A stretch of DNA of 64,000 bases from Undaria pinnatifida (taxonomy: Eukaryota; Sar; Phaeophyceae; Laminariales; Alariaceae). Positions within the stretch are counted from its first letter, which is position 1; every line of letters begins with the position of its first letter. The position numbers and the translations under genes were made by a program. The notes beneath the pieces are model-generated. The model searched no databases and had not been told where the DNA came from. It worked only from the letters and a program-made list of their open reading frames with translations. Where the stretch lies: positions 24,656,518 to 24,720,517 of the forward strand of contig JABAKD010000002.1 in assembly GCA_012845835.1 (NCBI GenBank), given 5' to 3'. Below, one piece after another: positions 1 to 11,861 of this stretch.

Positions 1-1060
1 CAAATGAAATGTCCGCGAACGGGGGTTGGGATATATGAATATAAAATCAGCAGTGCGAGTTTCCCCATTTTTTTCCAGTTGTAAATACCTTGAAGGATTT
101 CTGAACCGGGGGTTGGAACCTATTCTGTGGTGCTGGCGTTGTATACGATCCTCAGCTAGCTAGGGATTTCACACCGTGCGGTGTGCTGTCGACCCGGGAA
201 AAATCAGTTTTCGTCCTCGGTTTGTTGGAGTTGATTGGGTATTGGAAGGATTTCTGGAGCGGAGATGGAGCCCTATCCTCATTGGGTGCATCGGAACGCC
301 CCCCCCCCATTGGCTGGCCTATATCATCCCCGGGTGTCTCTGGCTCTACGAGCTGCACAGCCAATCAACGATAAGCCAATATAAATAGATGATTGTCACA
401 CCATCATGCGAGGCTGTGTCGACCCGCGGGAGAAATCGGTTATTATCCCCGGTTTGTCAGGATTTCTGAAACGGGCTTGGGACTCTTATCCTCCAGTGGT
501 GGCGCTGCCCTTATGTCCGAGCCCCAGCCAATCAGCAGTAAGCCAATATGGTTGGGGTTCCACGCCGTGCGGGGCGGTGTCGGTACAGAAGGTAATCTTT
601 ATTGTTCCCGCGTTTTTGGAGCTGTAGTGATTGGGGGGGGTTATCAATCGGGGATGGGACCCTATCTTCCCCGCGTGCGACGGAAATGCCCCCCATTGAT
701 GGGCCTCTACCCGCCTAGGACAGCGCTGTGGAGCTCTAACGTATCAGCGATTAGCCAACGGTATTGGGGTTTTCCTCACCGTGCGGGGCGGTGTCGACCC
801 GAGAAAGCTGGTTTTTCCCGGTTGGTCGAAGTTTTAGAGATATTAAACGACCTCTGGACCGGAGATGGGACCCTATCCTCCCGAGGTGGCGCTGGCTCAA
901 CATACGAACCCAGCCAATCAGAAATCGGCCGGTGGGGTTGGGATTTCCACACCGTGCGGGAATGTATCAACCCGGATGATATCCGTTTTCGCCCCCGGGT
1001 TGTCGGAGTTGTAGATGTGTGGATGGATTCCGATTCCGGGATGTGACCCTATCGTGCCCG
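1..1060. repeat. Degenerate tandem repeat, about 170-230 bp per unit
   Basis: At least five diverged units can be followed by a landmark resembling CACACCGTGCGG...GTCGACCC near 172, 402, 563, 778 and 949. Each is preceded by a CCAATCA...AAGCCAATAT segment and followed by a GGTTTGTCGGAGTT-like and a GATGGGACCCTATCCTCC-like segment. Units differ by many substitutions and indels, so this is an old array. The ORFs in it overlap in several frames and look incidental. No gene is supported. Confidence 0.7.
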
Positions 1061-2470
1061 GGTGACGCTTACTTTGTGTATGAATCCCGGCCAATGAGCG
1101 ATCAGACAAAGATGACATGTTTTTTATTTTCGTCTGATAAAAGCTCGAGCGTGAAATTCTTGACTGTCAAAATCGTGAGCGCCGTAGTCGCATACTGTAT
1201 CTACAAGAAGTGAGTGATCTACAGCTAGCAACAAGCAGCAGCCTTGCCATAGCATTCGAGGGGTTGAATGACGAAGGCAGCGATACCACCGTGTTTCGCG
1301 CCTGGAACACCATCAGCACGTCTCTCACAATCAGACAAGACAAATACAGTCGATTTGGGAGGCTCGGATCTAGATGATACTAATAGATCATGCATGGAAT
1401 ATTTCGGAAGCTAGCTCAGTGCGCGCCTCTCAGTGGCTACGAAGAGAACACGCAGCAGACATGGTCAGTCAACTTGCTGGCCCCGGATGCTTGATTGAGT
1501 AAAAACATCATATCGGTATTAAACGCACTCGACACGTTTCGTCGCCAGACTAAAGGGTCAGTCGGCGTGTGCTCGGATTTATCCGATCGAAATCTGATGA
1601 AGCTCGGAAGCGGATTCACCTAGAAAACGGTAGCAAGTAGTCTATTTGTTAGTTTGTATCGAGCTCTCGGCATTATCTTACATACTGTACGGGTGGACTA
1701 TGCTTGTGTGTGGTGACTTTTTTTTTACTTTATCAAATATTGAATCGAACAATTCGAAGTGCTGTCCTGCCCTACCCATGCGGAGCCGTTGTAGTACACA
1801 AGAACAGGAAAAATAAGGAACACAGAAAAAAAAATAGGAAAAAAATACCATTCCAGAGATCGATCCTGAAAAAATACTGTTCCCGTCGGCAATTAAGAGT
1901 GAACGTAGGGTGAGAAACCAGGGGTGCGCCAAGACTGGCCAGTCACGTAGCCAAGACAGGGAGTAGGTATTTCATTTGTTGCTGCGTTGGCATGTCCTAC
2001 ATATGACCACGCGGTCTGCGTTCATGCTGTAGACGAAAAGAACATGTAATTTTCTATCGTATCCTTTTATCATGAACTCCCCACACAGATGGGCCGTACG
2101 AGCCACATTACCACAGACTGTCCAGGTAGGCGAGTCATCCAGTTGACACTTCCCGGACCAGAACAATAATCCCTCGTAACATAATACAAAACCCCAAAGC
2201 TCCGCAGGTCGGCGTGGTTTCACTGGATTTCATATCACTGTTAATATTAACAACAGAAGGCAGACTAAATGATCTTCCCACCGAGCAATCCCGAAGCCCC
2301 AGCTCCCAGTCCCCCCCGCTCGTCCCCTCCCACTCCCCCTTCTGACCGGAACCGCCGCGCGCCGCCCTTGTGTGTTTCCTCTGCTTTGTGCCGCAGCTGA
2401 CGATATGCCTGCCCATTGCCACGATCGTCAGGTCCGACCTCATGTGGTGAGCGAGCGCCCCGGAGCACCA
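1061..2470. other. No recognisable gene
   Basis: I see only short ORFs with no recognisable protein. At 1757-1795 there is a short copy of a dispersed motif (CGAAGTGCTGTCCTGCCC) that recurs at about 38314, where it carries a palindromic insertion. Confidence 0.4.
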
Positions 2471-2485
2471 CACGCGCAGTCTTAC

Positions 2486-2716
2486 GTTTTGTGGTTGTTG
2501 TGGTTGTTGTGGTTGTTGTTGTGGGTGTTGTTGCTGTTGTTGTTGTTGTCTTTCGTTGTCTGTTGTTGTCTGTTGCCTGTTGCTATCTGTTTTTTGTTTT
2601 CGTTTTTGTTTGATTTGTTGGTGTTGGTGGCGTTAGTAGTGTTGTTGATGATGCTGGTGCTGGTGTTGGTGCTGGTTTTGGTGCTGGTGTTGGTGTTGGT
2701 GTTGGTATTGCTGTCG
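2486..2716 (+). repeat. GTT / GGTGTT microsatellite tract
   Basis: The plus strand is almost only G and T, in GTT, TGG and GGTGTT steps (tggttgttgtggttgttg, then gctggtgttggtgctggt). It yields artificial Leu/Val-rich and Thr/Asn-rich ORFs on the two strands. Confidence 0.85.
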
Positions 2717-3075
2717 TTTTTGTTTCGCCTCCTGCGTCGGGTCGGCACGAATGGAACAACATCGCGGCAGTAGTTCTCGAAAAACAAAATCAACCGTCCC
2801 CTGTCACGTCACGTCGCGTCACAGCACGTCATGGCCGTCATGGCACGTCCGACGCTTGATGTGACTTATGTGTCGGGCCAAATCTACGCATGTAGACTAT
2901 ACGTAATACCTTCGCTTCTGCAGATTTACTTGTAGTACACGGTAAACAGGAAGAACGGACGGAAGGCACCCTCGTTTGGCTCCTTCGTTGGACCAAGTCC
3001 GGTGCTCCCTCCACCCCCCAACCCCTCCTCCCACCCCAATCCCATCCTACCCCCCCCACACACTTCTCTTTTTCC

Positions 3076-3365
3076 GACGCGTGCTATGATAGAAGTATAT
3101 TGCCCTATATGGCAAAACATATTTTGTGAAATGACGGGGTCCCTTAACCCGAAATCGTCGGAATTTCATTCTTCGCAAAATGAAGTATTTTTGTACCTTA
3201 GGCCACCATTTTGGTCAAGCGGGTTGGACTTTCATTTTACTCATTTTTTTATTTTTATTTTTTGGGGGGTGAGATGTGTAGAGGTCCTTACATGACGAGC
3301 CGCAGAACAAAGAAACGGTGCACCTTTACGGTAGCATGTGTGTGTTTCACCCAGAACCGCCCCCC
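3076..3365 (+). repeat. Dispersed repeat family, copy 1
   Basis: It starts near ACGCGTGCTATGATAGA, contains ACGGGGTCCCTTAACCC...TCGTCGGAA and TTAGGCCA..., and ends near GGTGCACC...CGGTAGCATG. The same ordered landmarks recur at 10683-10990 and, more diverged, at 39558-40095. It is probably a decayed transposable element. No coding potential is seen. Confidence 0.6.
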
Positions 3366-3380
3366 CCCCCCCCCCCCCCC
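3361..3380 (+). repeat. Poly-C tract with nearby poly-T
   Basis: An uninterrupted run of about 20 C, followed about 40 bp later by a run of T at about 3420-3433. Homopolymer length in assemblies is unreliable. Confidence 0.85.
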
Positions 3381-3557
3381 GTACATTCCCGTGTGCTCTT
3401 TTTCGTCGTATCGACGCGTTTTTTTTTTTTTTTGCCTCGCGCCAGGGATTTGGTGATGATGTGGGCGCTCGCCACCTCGATCATGTGAGAGAGGGGGGAA
3501 GCAGCATACAGCAGTAGTGATAGGGTAGACGTGTTTTTTTTTATTGCCGCTTGGCTC

Positions 3558-3660
3558 CTCCTTGCTCCTGCTGCTGCTGCTGCTGGTGATGGTGCTGGTG
3601 CTGCCGCCGCCGCCTCTGCTGCTGTCGCTGCTGTTGCCGCCGTTGCTGCTGTTGCTGTTT
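3558..3660 (+). repeat. CTG/CCG trinucleotide-rich tract
   Basis: Imperfect CTG, CTGGTG, CCGCCG and TTGCTG repeats. The Ser/Asn/Gly-rich minus-strand ORF across it is a product of the repeat. Confidence 0.75.
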
Positions 3661-4328
3661 TTCCCCCCTTTTTTGTGAGAGTGCGGCGGCTTCTTTTTCA
3701 TTGATATGACCCTTTTTCTACGTACGATACTGCAGTTTTTGTGTACGTGTATTATGGTAGGTTGCAGCTGTGAGTATGTAAACAGTTAGATACGCGCGTA
3801 AGGTGCCGCAAAAAAGTGGCACGATGAAATTCAAAACATGCACAACAAAATGGTCAACCAAGAGACCAAAACCCGAGCAAGAGGACCGACCGTTCGTTCA
3901 GGCTCAAAACATCTTGATGTTAGACTACACTAGAAATCGTCACAAGATTGGAAAATGCTCGCCATACGGTATGAATCAAGTCCCCAAGCCTCGAGGAGCG
4001 GTTTAAAGTCGTGTTTCCTATCTGAAAATGGGTTGCCGGGGCCACTGTCGACCATATTTCAACAGGAAAAGTAACTATTTCGATTGTTTCTGATGCTTCG
4101 CAGATAGGGTCTATGATTTGGATGCCAATAAAAAAAGTGAACGAGACAAACGCTAGCTGTCTTGTTTAGCCACGTCACAAAACGAACCGCACTCTAATAC
4201 GACCAATACAGGCCAACAACGTGACGACCCAGTATAGAGTAAGCAGATAAAATAATCGAGGTACAAAGAAGCCGAAATCGGAAAGAAACAAAGGAGAGTG
4301 GCTCTAAAAATATAAAAGAAGCTAGCGA

Positions 4329-4715
4329 TGAGCTCGTCGCTCGAACGGGAGGGTCACTCGCCGAGACGGGGCGCTGCGATTTCCGTGCAGCGTGGTGACT
4401 ACCAAGCGTTGCAGCGACTGAACAAGGACGTGACGAGCCCGTGTCGCGGCCGTTGCTCGATGCGCTAAGGAAGTCGAAGCTCGACGATCAACCGAAACAA
4501 GCGCCGAAACAGCACAAACGATCGTCGGAGAGATTCGAGCTGTTAAGCAATGATGTGGCAGCCGAATTGGCGGACAAGTTACAGAAGAGGAAGCGCGCTG
4601 AAGCGGACACGCGCGAAGCCCAAGCGGCACTGGAAGTCGAGGTGGAGAGGAGGCACAAAACGGGAGGCCCCAGGGTGTCTGCAAGTTCTTCTACCCTTCG
4701 CTGCTGCTGCTAATC
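4329..4715 (+). pseudogene. Possible remnant of a charged, coiled-coil-like coding sequence (frameshifted)
   Basis: An ATG at 4329 opens a 47-codon frame rich in Arg/Ser (ending near NKDVTSP). A second frame from about 4441 continues for 90 codons with an alternating Lys/Arg/Glu/Ala composition (ELADKLQKRKRAEADTREAQ) typical of a helical coiled coil, ending TAA at about 4713. The frames differ by one step at about 4440, so a single indel would join them. Composition is more coding-like than the flanks. I do not recognise a family, and it may be chance. Confidence 0.25.
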
Positions 4716-5319
4716 GCAAGCAGTTTCGTTCTTCCTTGTTCCTATATTAATAAGAAGATATACTCGTCGTCCGCTTTTGCCCATCATCAGTTAATCTAGT
4801 GACTGATGGAATAATTACGGTGACTTGTTCGTTTTGGGCTGCTGAAGTTCGATTTTCGATTACATGTGCTGTATTTCGACTCGGTTGTGATTGGTTCAAG
4901 TTTTGAACTCCATTTCCCCTCATAACGACCGAGGGGCACTTTTACTGCCGGTACCGGCTATAAAACACGCCTTACGCGCTACCAGATATGCTACAACAAC
5001 AGTTGCAAATTTTGCCACACGGCACGAAAAATCGTACGACATCGTGTGCCAACAAGGAGGCTGCCTGCTTAACTGGAGCCCATCTACTGCTCTTCTTTGT
5101 TATCGACACAAGCTCTACCTGGGCGCACCATTACTCTTACTCGCTCAATTCATGCGCCCCTACCCCCCACGCTCTTTCCCTTCCGACTCCCCCCTTGACC
5201 CCCGTCCGTTGCTTGTTTGTTCTCTCCGACATGGCTCCGTTTTTTCCCCGTTTGCCTTGGTACAGGATGGTGGTACCTCCACTCGGATGGATCAGGTAAG
5301 GAGGGGGTTGCATCATACC

Positions 5320-5490
5320 TTAAAGCGTATTCGGTATGTTCGGTATCTGGTTGTATATGCGGTGTCTGATAGTATGTTCGGTATCTGGTGGTATTTTGGC
5401 GTATTTGGTAGTATACGGTATATTCGGTGTATGTTGTCGTAGTGTATTCCGTCTCTGGTACGAGTATTTCGATATCTGGTGGTGCTTTCA
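5320..5490 (+). repeat. Cryptic simple repeat (CGGTATCTGGT / GGTATTCGGT-like)
   Basis: Short variants of tattcggtatgttcggtatc recur about eight times with no fixed period. No coding signal. Confidence 0.55.
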
Positions 5491-6000
5491 TTGCCAGCTA
5501 CCGGCTGACAAAAGGTTAATCGTGTACCAGGTGAATAGGTGCCAGGGTATATAGGTTGCTGTTTATGGTTAGCTTTGCGTTTGGAGTTTTTTTTTTTTTT
5601 TAGTCAACATTTTTGGATATTTTAATATCATTTTCTACTATATATCAACACTTGATATTTTCTGCCCGTTCTTGAGAAGCTTTAGTCTGCTCTTTTATTA
5701 GCCTGTTTCTACTGTAAAAAAATATCCCGCTCTAATCCCAAGTAGATTGTCCGCAGCACATGGCTGCAGTTGTAAACGGGTTAAGTGGGCGTTTTGAAAT
5801 CGCTAGAAAGGGCCGCCAAGTATGTGCCTCCTCCCCCCCCCCCTTTTTTTTTTCTTCCGTCTCGTTTCTTTTTGGTGCGGTTATCTTATCCTACCGAAAC
5901 TCTTTTTGGTTTGCTTGTTTCACAGGCCTCACCCTTACTCGGACTTCACGTGGAACAGGATGAGGAAGAGCGACTGAGGCGCTGAACGAAAGCCATGGCG

Positions 6001-6330
6001 GGGACAGGGGCAACAGTGGGGCGGAGGAGGGGAAGGGGGGGGGGGAGTGAAGGAGAGATGGAAAAAGAGATGGAGTGGGAGACAGAGGGGGGGGATTGAC
6101 AGAGTGAGAGAGAGGACAAGGGGCTTGAAGAACGGAAATGCAAACGGTTCGCGATAGCGTCCCCCCCCGTTCTCGTCCTCGCCCCCTCCCGCCCGCCCTC
6201 CCTCCCTTCCCTTCTCTCTCCCTCCCTCCTCTCTCCCTCTCTCATTCCCTCCCTCCCTCCCCCCCCCCCCTCCCTCCCTCCCTCCCTCCCTCCCTCCCTC
6301 CCTCCCTCCCTCCCTCCCTCCCTCCTTCGC
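6001..6330. repeat. Polypurine block followed by polypyrimidine (CCCT)n block
   Basis: About 6001-6120 is almost pure G/A on the plus strand. About 6160-6325 is almost pure C/T, ending in a (CCTC)n run. The two halves are approximately complementary (GGGAGGG against CCCTCCC), so they can pair as a long imperfect hairpin, and each could form triplex DNA. Confidence 0.8.
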
Positions 6331-8310
6331 TCACTGGACGGAGGGTGGGAAAAGGGGAAACTTCAGGAGATTGTCCGGCGCGGGCGTGGGCGTGGTGTGT
6401 GACCTGGCGGGCTTTACACGATATTCTGATACCACGGCAGACTACACAGTACTAGGTCTGGTATTATGTTCACTAGTGGTACCCATGGTACGTAAATGTA
6501 GATCGATTAGTGGGATTTCTAGAGTAAGGTGGCCTCGCTGGGCGTTGGTTGTGCGCTAGATTTTTTATCGACGACACGACAATGACGATTACAACGGACG
6601 GTGATTTTCAGTACCCCCGTATCACACCAGTACGTACGTAAATCGGCCGAGAAATGAGAGGCGTTTTTTTCTTATTTTTTTCGTTGTTGTGTTCGCTGCG
6701 CGATTGTTTGAGCTGCGTCTGTTTCTTTCCGTGGTTGGCTGTTGTGCCCATTTGTCCCGCGGGACTACGCAGTAGGCAGCGACGGACTTGACGCACAGTC
6801 AGGGTTTTGACGAGAGGACACGGCGTTGGCCCTCGTCGGGGCTGCTTAGTGGTGTGGATATGGGGGGGGTAGGTGGGGGGGAGGGGGGTGTTAGTGGCAC
6901 GATATCGAGTACCTGGTATTGTTTTTGTCCGCTGCTCATAACGTGTCTCTGTCTGAAATATTTTCTTTTTTTTGCGGATGGATCACGATGGAAACCTTGA
7001 TAAGACAGAAACCATTGTGTTGTTTATGGTGATCGAGCGCGATGTTGTCCTAGTGGAGCCGCTCACACGCGGCCCATAGAATACGTAAAAGCAGTACTCG
7101 TACGTACGGCTTTGGTCTTTGGGTGCGCATCACCCCGGCACTCGGCGAGAGAATTATTTTGCGTCGTTGCGGTATTGGCGCCGCCTTCGGCTTGGGATCA
7201 CGGTCTGCTGTGATACCAGGTACTCGTACGTACCTAGTCTACGTATTTATGTCCCACCGCTGTACGACACCATTCCGGTATCTGGTCGTACCTACTACCT
7301 GATGACACCATTGACACGGAGACGCCTGTCTCTGCTGCTGCTGTTGTCATGGACAATGGTTATTCACGCCGCTCCGCGTTTGCACGCTCTCCATTGCCGA
7401 GGAAATCAGCTTCGAAAATCGCCCGAGAGGGTGTTATTTTATTGCGTGTTATACGAATATGATACGGTATTCACGTATCACATCATGCTCAAGACGGCAT
7501 CATCTGGCTTGATCCAACGCGTGTGTTTTCACGTTAAGCTGATATTTCCACCGATACAGTACATCAGCACAAGCAGTGTTCGTGCCGATGTCTTCTAGAG
7601 AGACGAGCTCCGTGGTAGCAAGTTACGGGACAGAGATTCACGCGTGGCTAATACATCAAGGTGATTTGGTAATGCAATGCCAACCGCAATGAACACGAGG
7701 GCGAAACAAATGCAAGCCAGCTAACTACACTGTTTGAAATGAAAACAAAGAAAAGAAAAGAAGAAAAACAACCAGAGGAAAAAAAAAGGTCACACCAAGG
7801 AATGCATTTATTACTAGCAGTTGTTTCGTTTACAGCAGCGTCAATCTACACCAGGAGAGGACACTACATCAAAAGTTCGCGATATTACTTTCTCATCAAC
7901 CAGCAACAGGTGGATTGGCGGACGCAATCACAAACGCGAAAACGAGCCCTTCACGTTCGTTCCACGTCGACCGGCGGCGGATGGTGTCGTGCTTCGTTGA
8001 AAACTAATCGAGTGTCACAACGATGTAATGTGTTTGTCTTCTGAGCACGTATGCACCCATATTATGCAGTAATATCAGTGAGGCGGTATGGGCCTAGGGA
8101 CCGACCACATGGAAAGGTGCCTTTGTACCGACCACTCACACGAGGGTTGCTTGGACGTTGTAAATCTTGTACCAGGTGTTGTTGATTGCTTGCTGTCCGC
8201 CCAATGCCTTCTGACCGAAGGGGGGAGCGGAGCCGTTCGTTCAGCAGTCGATAACGCCTGTCAGGTAAAAGGGGACAACTACTATAAATCATAACGCATA
8301 AACGGGGGAA
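6331..8310. other. No recognisable gene
   Basis: Several ORFs of 60-160 codons are present on the plus strand (the longest 7119-7598), but none has a recognisable domain, splice context or biased composition. CGTACGTA palindromes are frequent, as elsewhere in the window. Confidence 0.4.
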
Positions 8311-8460
8311 AGGAGATACTATAACACCAGCCCACCCTGAAGGGCTGTATATGCAGATTCATAGAATTATCAGATGGAGCTAAATCCATCCGGAGAATGG
8401 ATCGAAGATGCGGTGCTTCACAACCCACCCCCGCACCCCTGAATTGCAAGAAAGAAGCAA
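8311..8460 (+). repeat. Dispersed repeat related to the foldback region at 27.67 kb
   Basis: Shares ordered segments with 27668-27860: ACTATAACA..AGCCCACCCTG, then TATATGCAGAT against TAGATGCAGAT, then GGATCGAAGATGCGG, then TTGCAAGA. It is a decayed copy of one end of the foldback element. Confidence 0.55.
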
Positions 8461-10460
8461 ATTTGACGGGTGTAAGGCGAAGCAGGCACCAAACGTCCGA
8501 CATGCCAGTAAGCTAAAACCAATGCAACGCGTAAAATGCAAAGCAGACGTCAAAATACTGAACATGCCGGTACGTGATAGCCAAAAGAGCAAGCAAGAAT
8601 AGACGGAAAGCTAAAGACGAATAACCATACTTGGGAGAGCGGTGTCGCTCGTTTAACTGCAGTAGCAATAACATGAGATATGACTGGTCAGGCGAAAAAC
8701 CGCTCTGCTAATTAATAAGAATCCAGATGAACACCACAAAAACCTGCTACCACCCACTCATCCACTCTGCCACATACACCCCCATGCAACCGACGATCCA
8801 TGATGTATACGGGAGGGTTTCAAAGAAAAAACGGTCCTCAACCAACTAATCGGACGACAAAAAAAACAAACGCTTATGCACCTGCCAAGGCGGGGACGAC
8901 AACGCTACCACCTAGCTATCGCGCAGGAAAGCAAGGAAATTCAAGGACAGGGGCATCGTAACACACAGAAGGAGGGAGCAACGGCACCCGAAACAACAGA
9001 AAATGGCTTAAAACACAAAATAAACCACCACGTACAGAACAGAAGCGTAGTGGTCGTGGGGAGAAAAGAGGGGGGAGGGCGGGTGGAAACAATGGAAAAA
9101 CCACGTGAAAAAATGGACGAAAATCAAAGAGCAGCAAGCGCCAGGGGGGATCAGGCTTTCACTCATCATTGATGCATTTCGGTGAGCATCTGCCCCCCTC
9201 CCCTCCATCTCCTGTCCTGCCTCGGCTTTCTGCTTCGATGAAAAAAAAAACATCTTCCTTGACCGCGAGACGGTATCGACTGCGTAAACAAGGGAAAGAC
9301 CGCCAAACAAATATCACGAAGACGGCATCCATTCCATCGTCGATCAAAGTTTTGGGAGCACGACGCGCACAACATAGAAGAAAAGAAGAAATAAAAACAA
9401 GTAGAAGAAAAAATAAGTAGAAAAAAAAACATTGCTCAGCATATTTATAACCGAGGCCTACATTATCTCCCTTCCTCTGTCTCTTGTAGCGGACGGGCAG
9501 TAAAATACCTACCATATAATAGCCATGTGAATTTACGGCCATTCCTCCCTTCCCCCCCCCACCTGACCTTCCGACGCCTACATCCCACCCCATGTCTCAA
9601 CCACCCCACGTATTCTAAGGAGAAAAAAAGACGTCTCGATCATCAACAAATCGCTAGGTGGCTTAATCAGTCAACCGGCAGACCGGCAGACCGACCGACC
9701 AATGTTGGAGGCATGGTGAAGGGAGCACACACACGCGATTCACGCCCTCGAAGGCCATAATTTATTCTACCAAATGGGAACAAACGGGGGGGGGCGGGGG
9801 GAGGGAAGCAGGTACCACGACGATCACGATAGACAGTTGGAACATCCCTCGCCCATGGTGCGCAATCAGTTTATTTTGACACGACCTACCCACCCAACCA
9901 CCCACCCTAACCACTCAACCCCTGCCCCACCGCACTGTAGGGCGACGCACAGACCGGCGAGCACCCTCCATCCATTCACGACCCATAAATATATAAAAAA
10001 TCGAATTCTTCGCACTCAATCACGGGGCGAGGAAAGGGCAGTGTTATGGTAAGAATCGGGGAGAGAGGGAAGGATGTAGTGGCCCCAGGCACAAAAAATG
10101 CACGAACACCACCCTACGCATGAGCCAAATGCGAGCGTGCAACAACTGTTTCATTTTTTCCTTCGAGGGCAAAATGTCGTGTGTGCCGGCCTTGGCCGTG
10201 TATTACTAATAATAAAAATCGCAAATTCAAGAGTAAACACAGAACAAAAGACGACACGACAGGACTTGAGACAAATAAAATAAGCTACTACGAGCGGCAA
10301 CTGGCGGTGGCAGCCGCCACGACTCAAAACACGCCCTTGCTGCACCGCGGCAAGAAATGACATACCAGATAGCTAGCGCCGACCAAAATTTGCCGATACT
10401 CTTCGCACAATTACGCGATGCAACTACTGTCACACGCCCTCCCCTCTTTGTTTTTTTTTG
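8461..10460. other. No recognisable gene; A-rich intergenic DNA
   Basis: Mostly purine-rich plus strand with short ORFs on both strands and no recognisable protein. Small simple-sequence tracts are scattered (for example ACCCACCC-like at about 9885-9935). Confidence 0.4.
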
Positions 10461-10503
10461 TCCGTCCGTCCGTCCGTCCGTCCGTCCGTCCATCGATCCG
10501 TCT
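10461..10503 (+). repeat. (GTCC)n tetranucleotide microsatellite
   Basis: About seven tandem GTCC steps (tccgtccgtccgtccg), followed by diverged copies. Confidence 0.85.
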
Positions 10504-10619
10504 GATCCAGTAAATTACACAACATACGTTACCCACAAATATAACATAGATACGCACGCTGCCAGTTGCCACGAAACGTCACGGGTCCCAGCGTCATGAA
10601 ATTATGTTCGCACCTAGAT

Positions 10620-10684
10620 CCCCATATTGCCTTATATTGATTGCCTTACATTGTCTTACATTGTCTTATATTGCCTTATATTGG
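10620..10684 (+). repeat. Short tandem repeat, CCTTATATTG-like
   Basis: Five to six imperfect copies of a 10-15 bp motif (ccttatattg, ccttacattg, tcttacattg) directly before a member of the dispersed family. Confidence 0.65.
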
Positions 10685-10990
10685 ACGCGTGCTACCATGG
10701 AGGCAGCACTTTTCGTCTGAAACGTTTTCTGAGTGACGGGGCTCCTTAACCCAAATTCGTCGGAAAATAGAAAATACGCCCCCCTTAGTTTTTCGCATGA
10801 TTTTGGTTGTGTATCTAGGCCATGGGATTATTTATCCGGTCAGCAGTTAGTTTTCATTTTTCTCCAACTCGTTTCTTTTGTGAGAGGTCTTAAGCTCTCA
10901 AACTAAGAAAACCCCACACAAAAAAGTGGTGCGCCCGTATCGTAGCACGCGACCTAGATCCTGTTTTCACGGGACCTGCTCATACCTCCC
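10683..10990 (+). repeat. Dispersed repeat family, copy 2
   Basis: Starts GACGCGTGCTACCAT, then GACGGGGCTCCTTAACCC..TTCGTCGGAA, then TCTAGGCCA, then GTGGTGCGCCCGTATCGTAGCACG. This is the same order of landmarks as at 3076-3365 and 39558-40095. Confidence 0.6.
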
Positions 10991-11196
10991 ATCGTAGGCC
11001 GTTCTCGTGTGCAGTTCTAAGCGACATATACGCTCAGCATCAATCCATCATCAGGACTGTACTCCAGGCGAAGGGGCTCCGTCATCGGACTAAATCACGA
11101 AAACGCCGATTGCGAGAAATAGTGGTCGACAACTCGTACAACCGACTCCCGCTAACACCCACAATATGCAAAAATAGCGCCCAAAAGAACACCAGA

Positions 11197-11221
11197 GGGG
11201 GGGGGGGGGGGGGGGGGGGGG
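11197..11221 (+). repeat. Poly-G tract
   Basis: About 25 consecutive G, a probable sequencing and assembly hazard. Confidence 0.85.
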
Positions 11222-11861
11222 CTGGAGAGGGGAAAACAAAGAGATGGACAAAAACAAAGAGACCAGACAAAAAAAAACGTGTGACAAGGACAAAAAAATA
11301 CCAAGGGACCACGGTTACGGGTTAAAAAAATCCTCTCGGCACGTGTTCGCACGATCGTTTGCCTCGGAAAGGGAGGACATTAATAAGCCTTTCTCCGACC
11401 ACAACGGGCTTTGTCCTAGATCTTCTCTTGGGCACCATCTCTCCCGCTTCTCTAAGGCTTGACTTGCACGAAATCGCTGCCAGCACATTTTCCAGTCCAA
11501 CTGGGTCAAACCAATTCCGATGCTCGATTGTATCAAACAACAAAACGATGGTCCATTTCACGGTTTGTGCCGTTTGGAGTCGGGCATGATAAACTGCTTT
11601 GGTGCAGGGAGATGCCACGTGGAACAAACTGTAGCCACAGACACAAGCTTTTTATGCTGGTGCATGGCCCATGACGTTCTTTTACACCGTACGTACATCA
11701 TGCGTTCGGGTCTCTGACGTGGTAGGTCCCACGGATGCTCATGCGGGAGGATCACGGCCGCCTTTACACTCTGGGCCTGGGATATGGTGCGTTCGGTCTT
11801 TATATCGTTCTGCCCGGATTATTTATCTGCCGCATGCTTATCAATCGCCCACTTATCAAAC

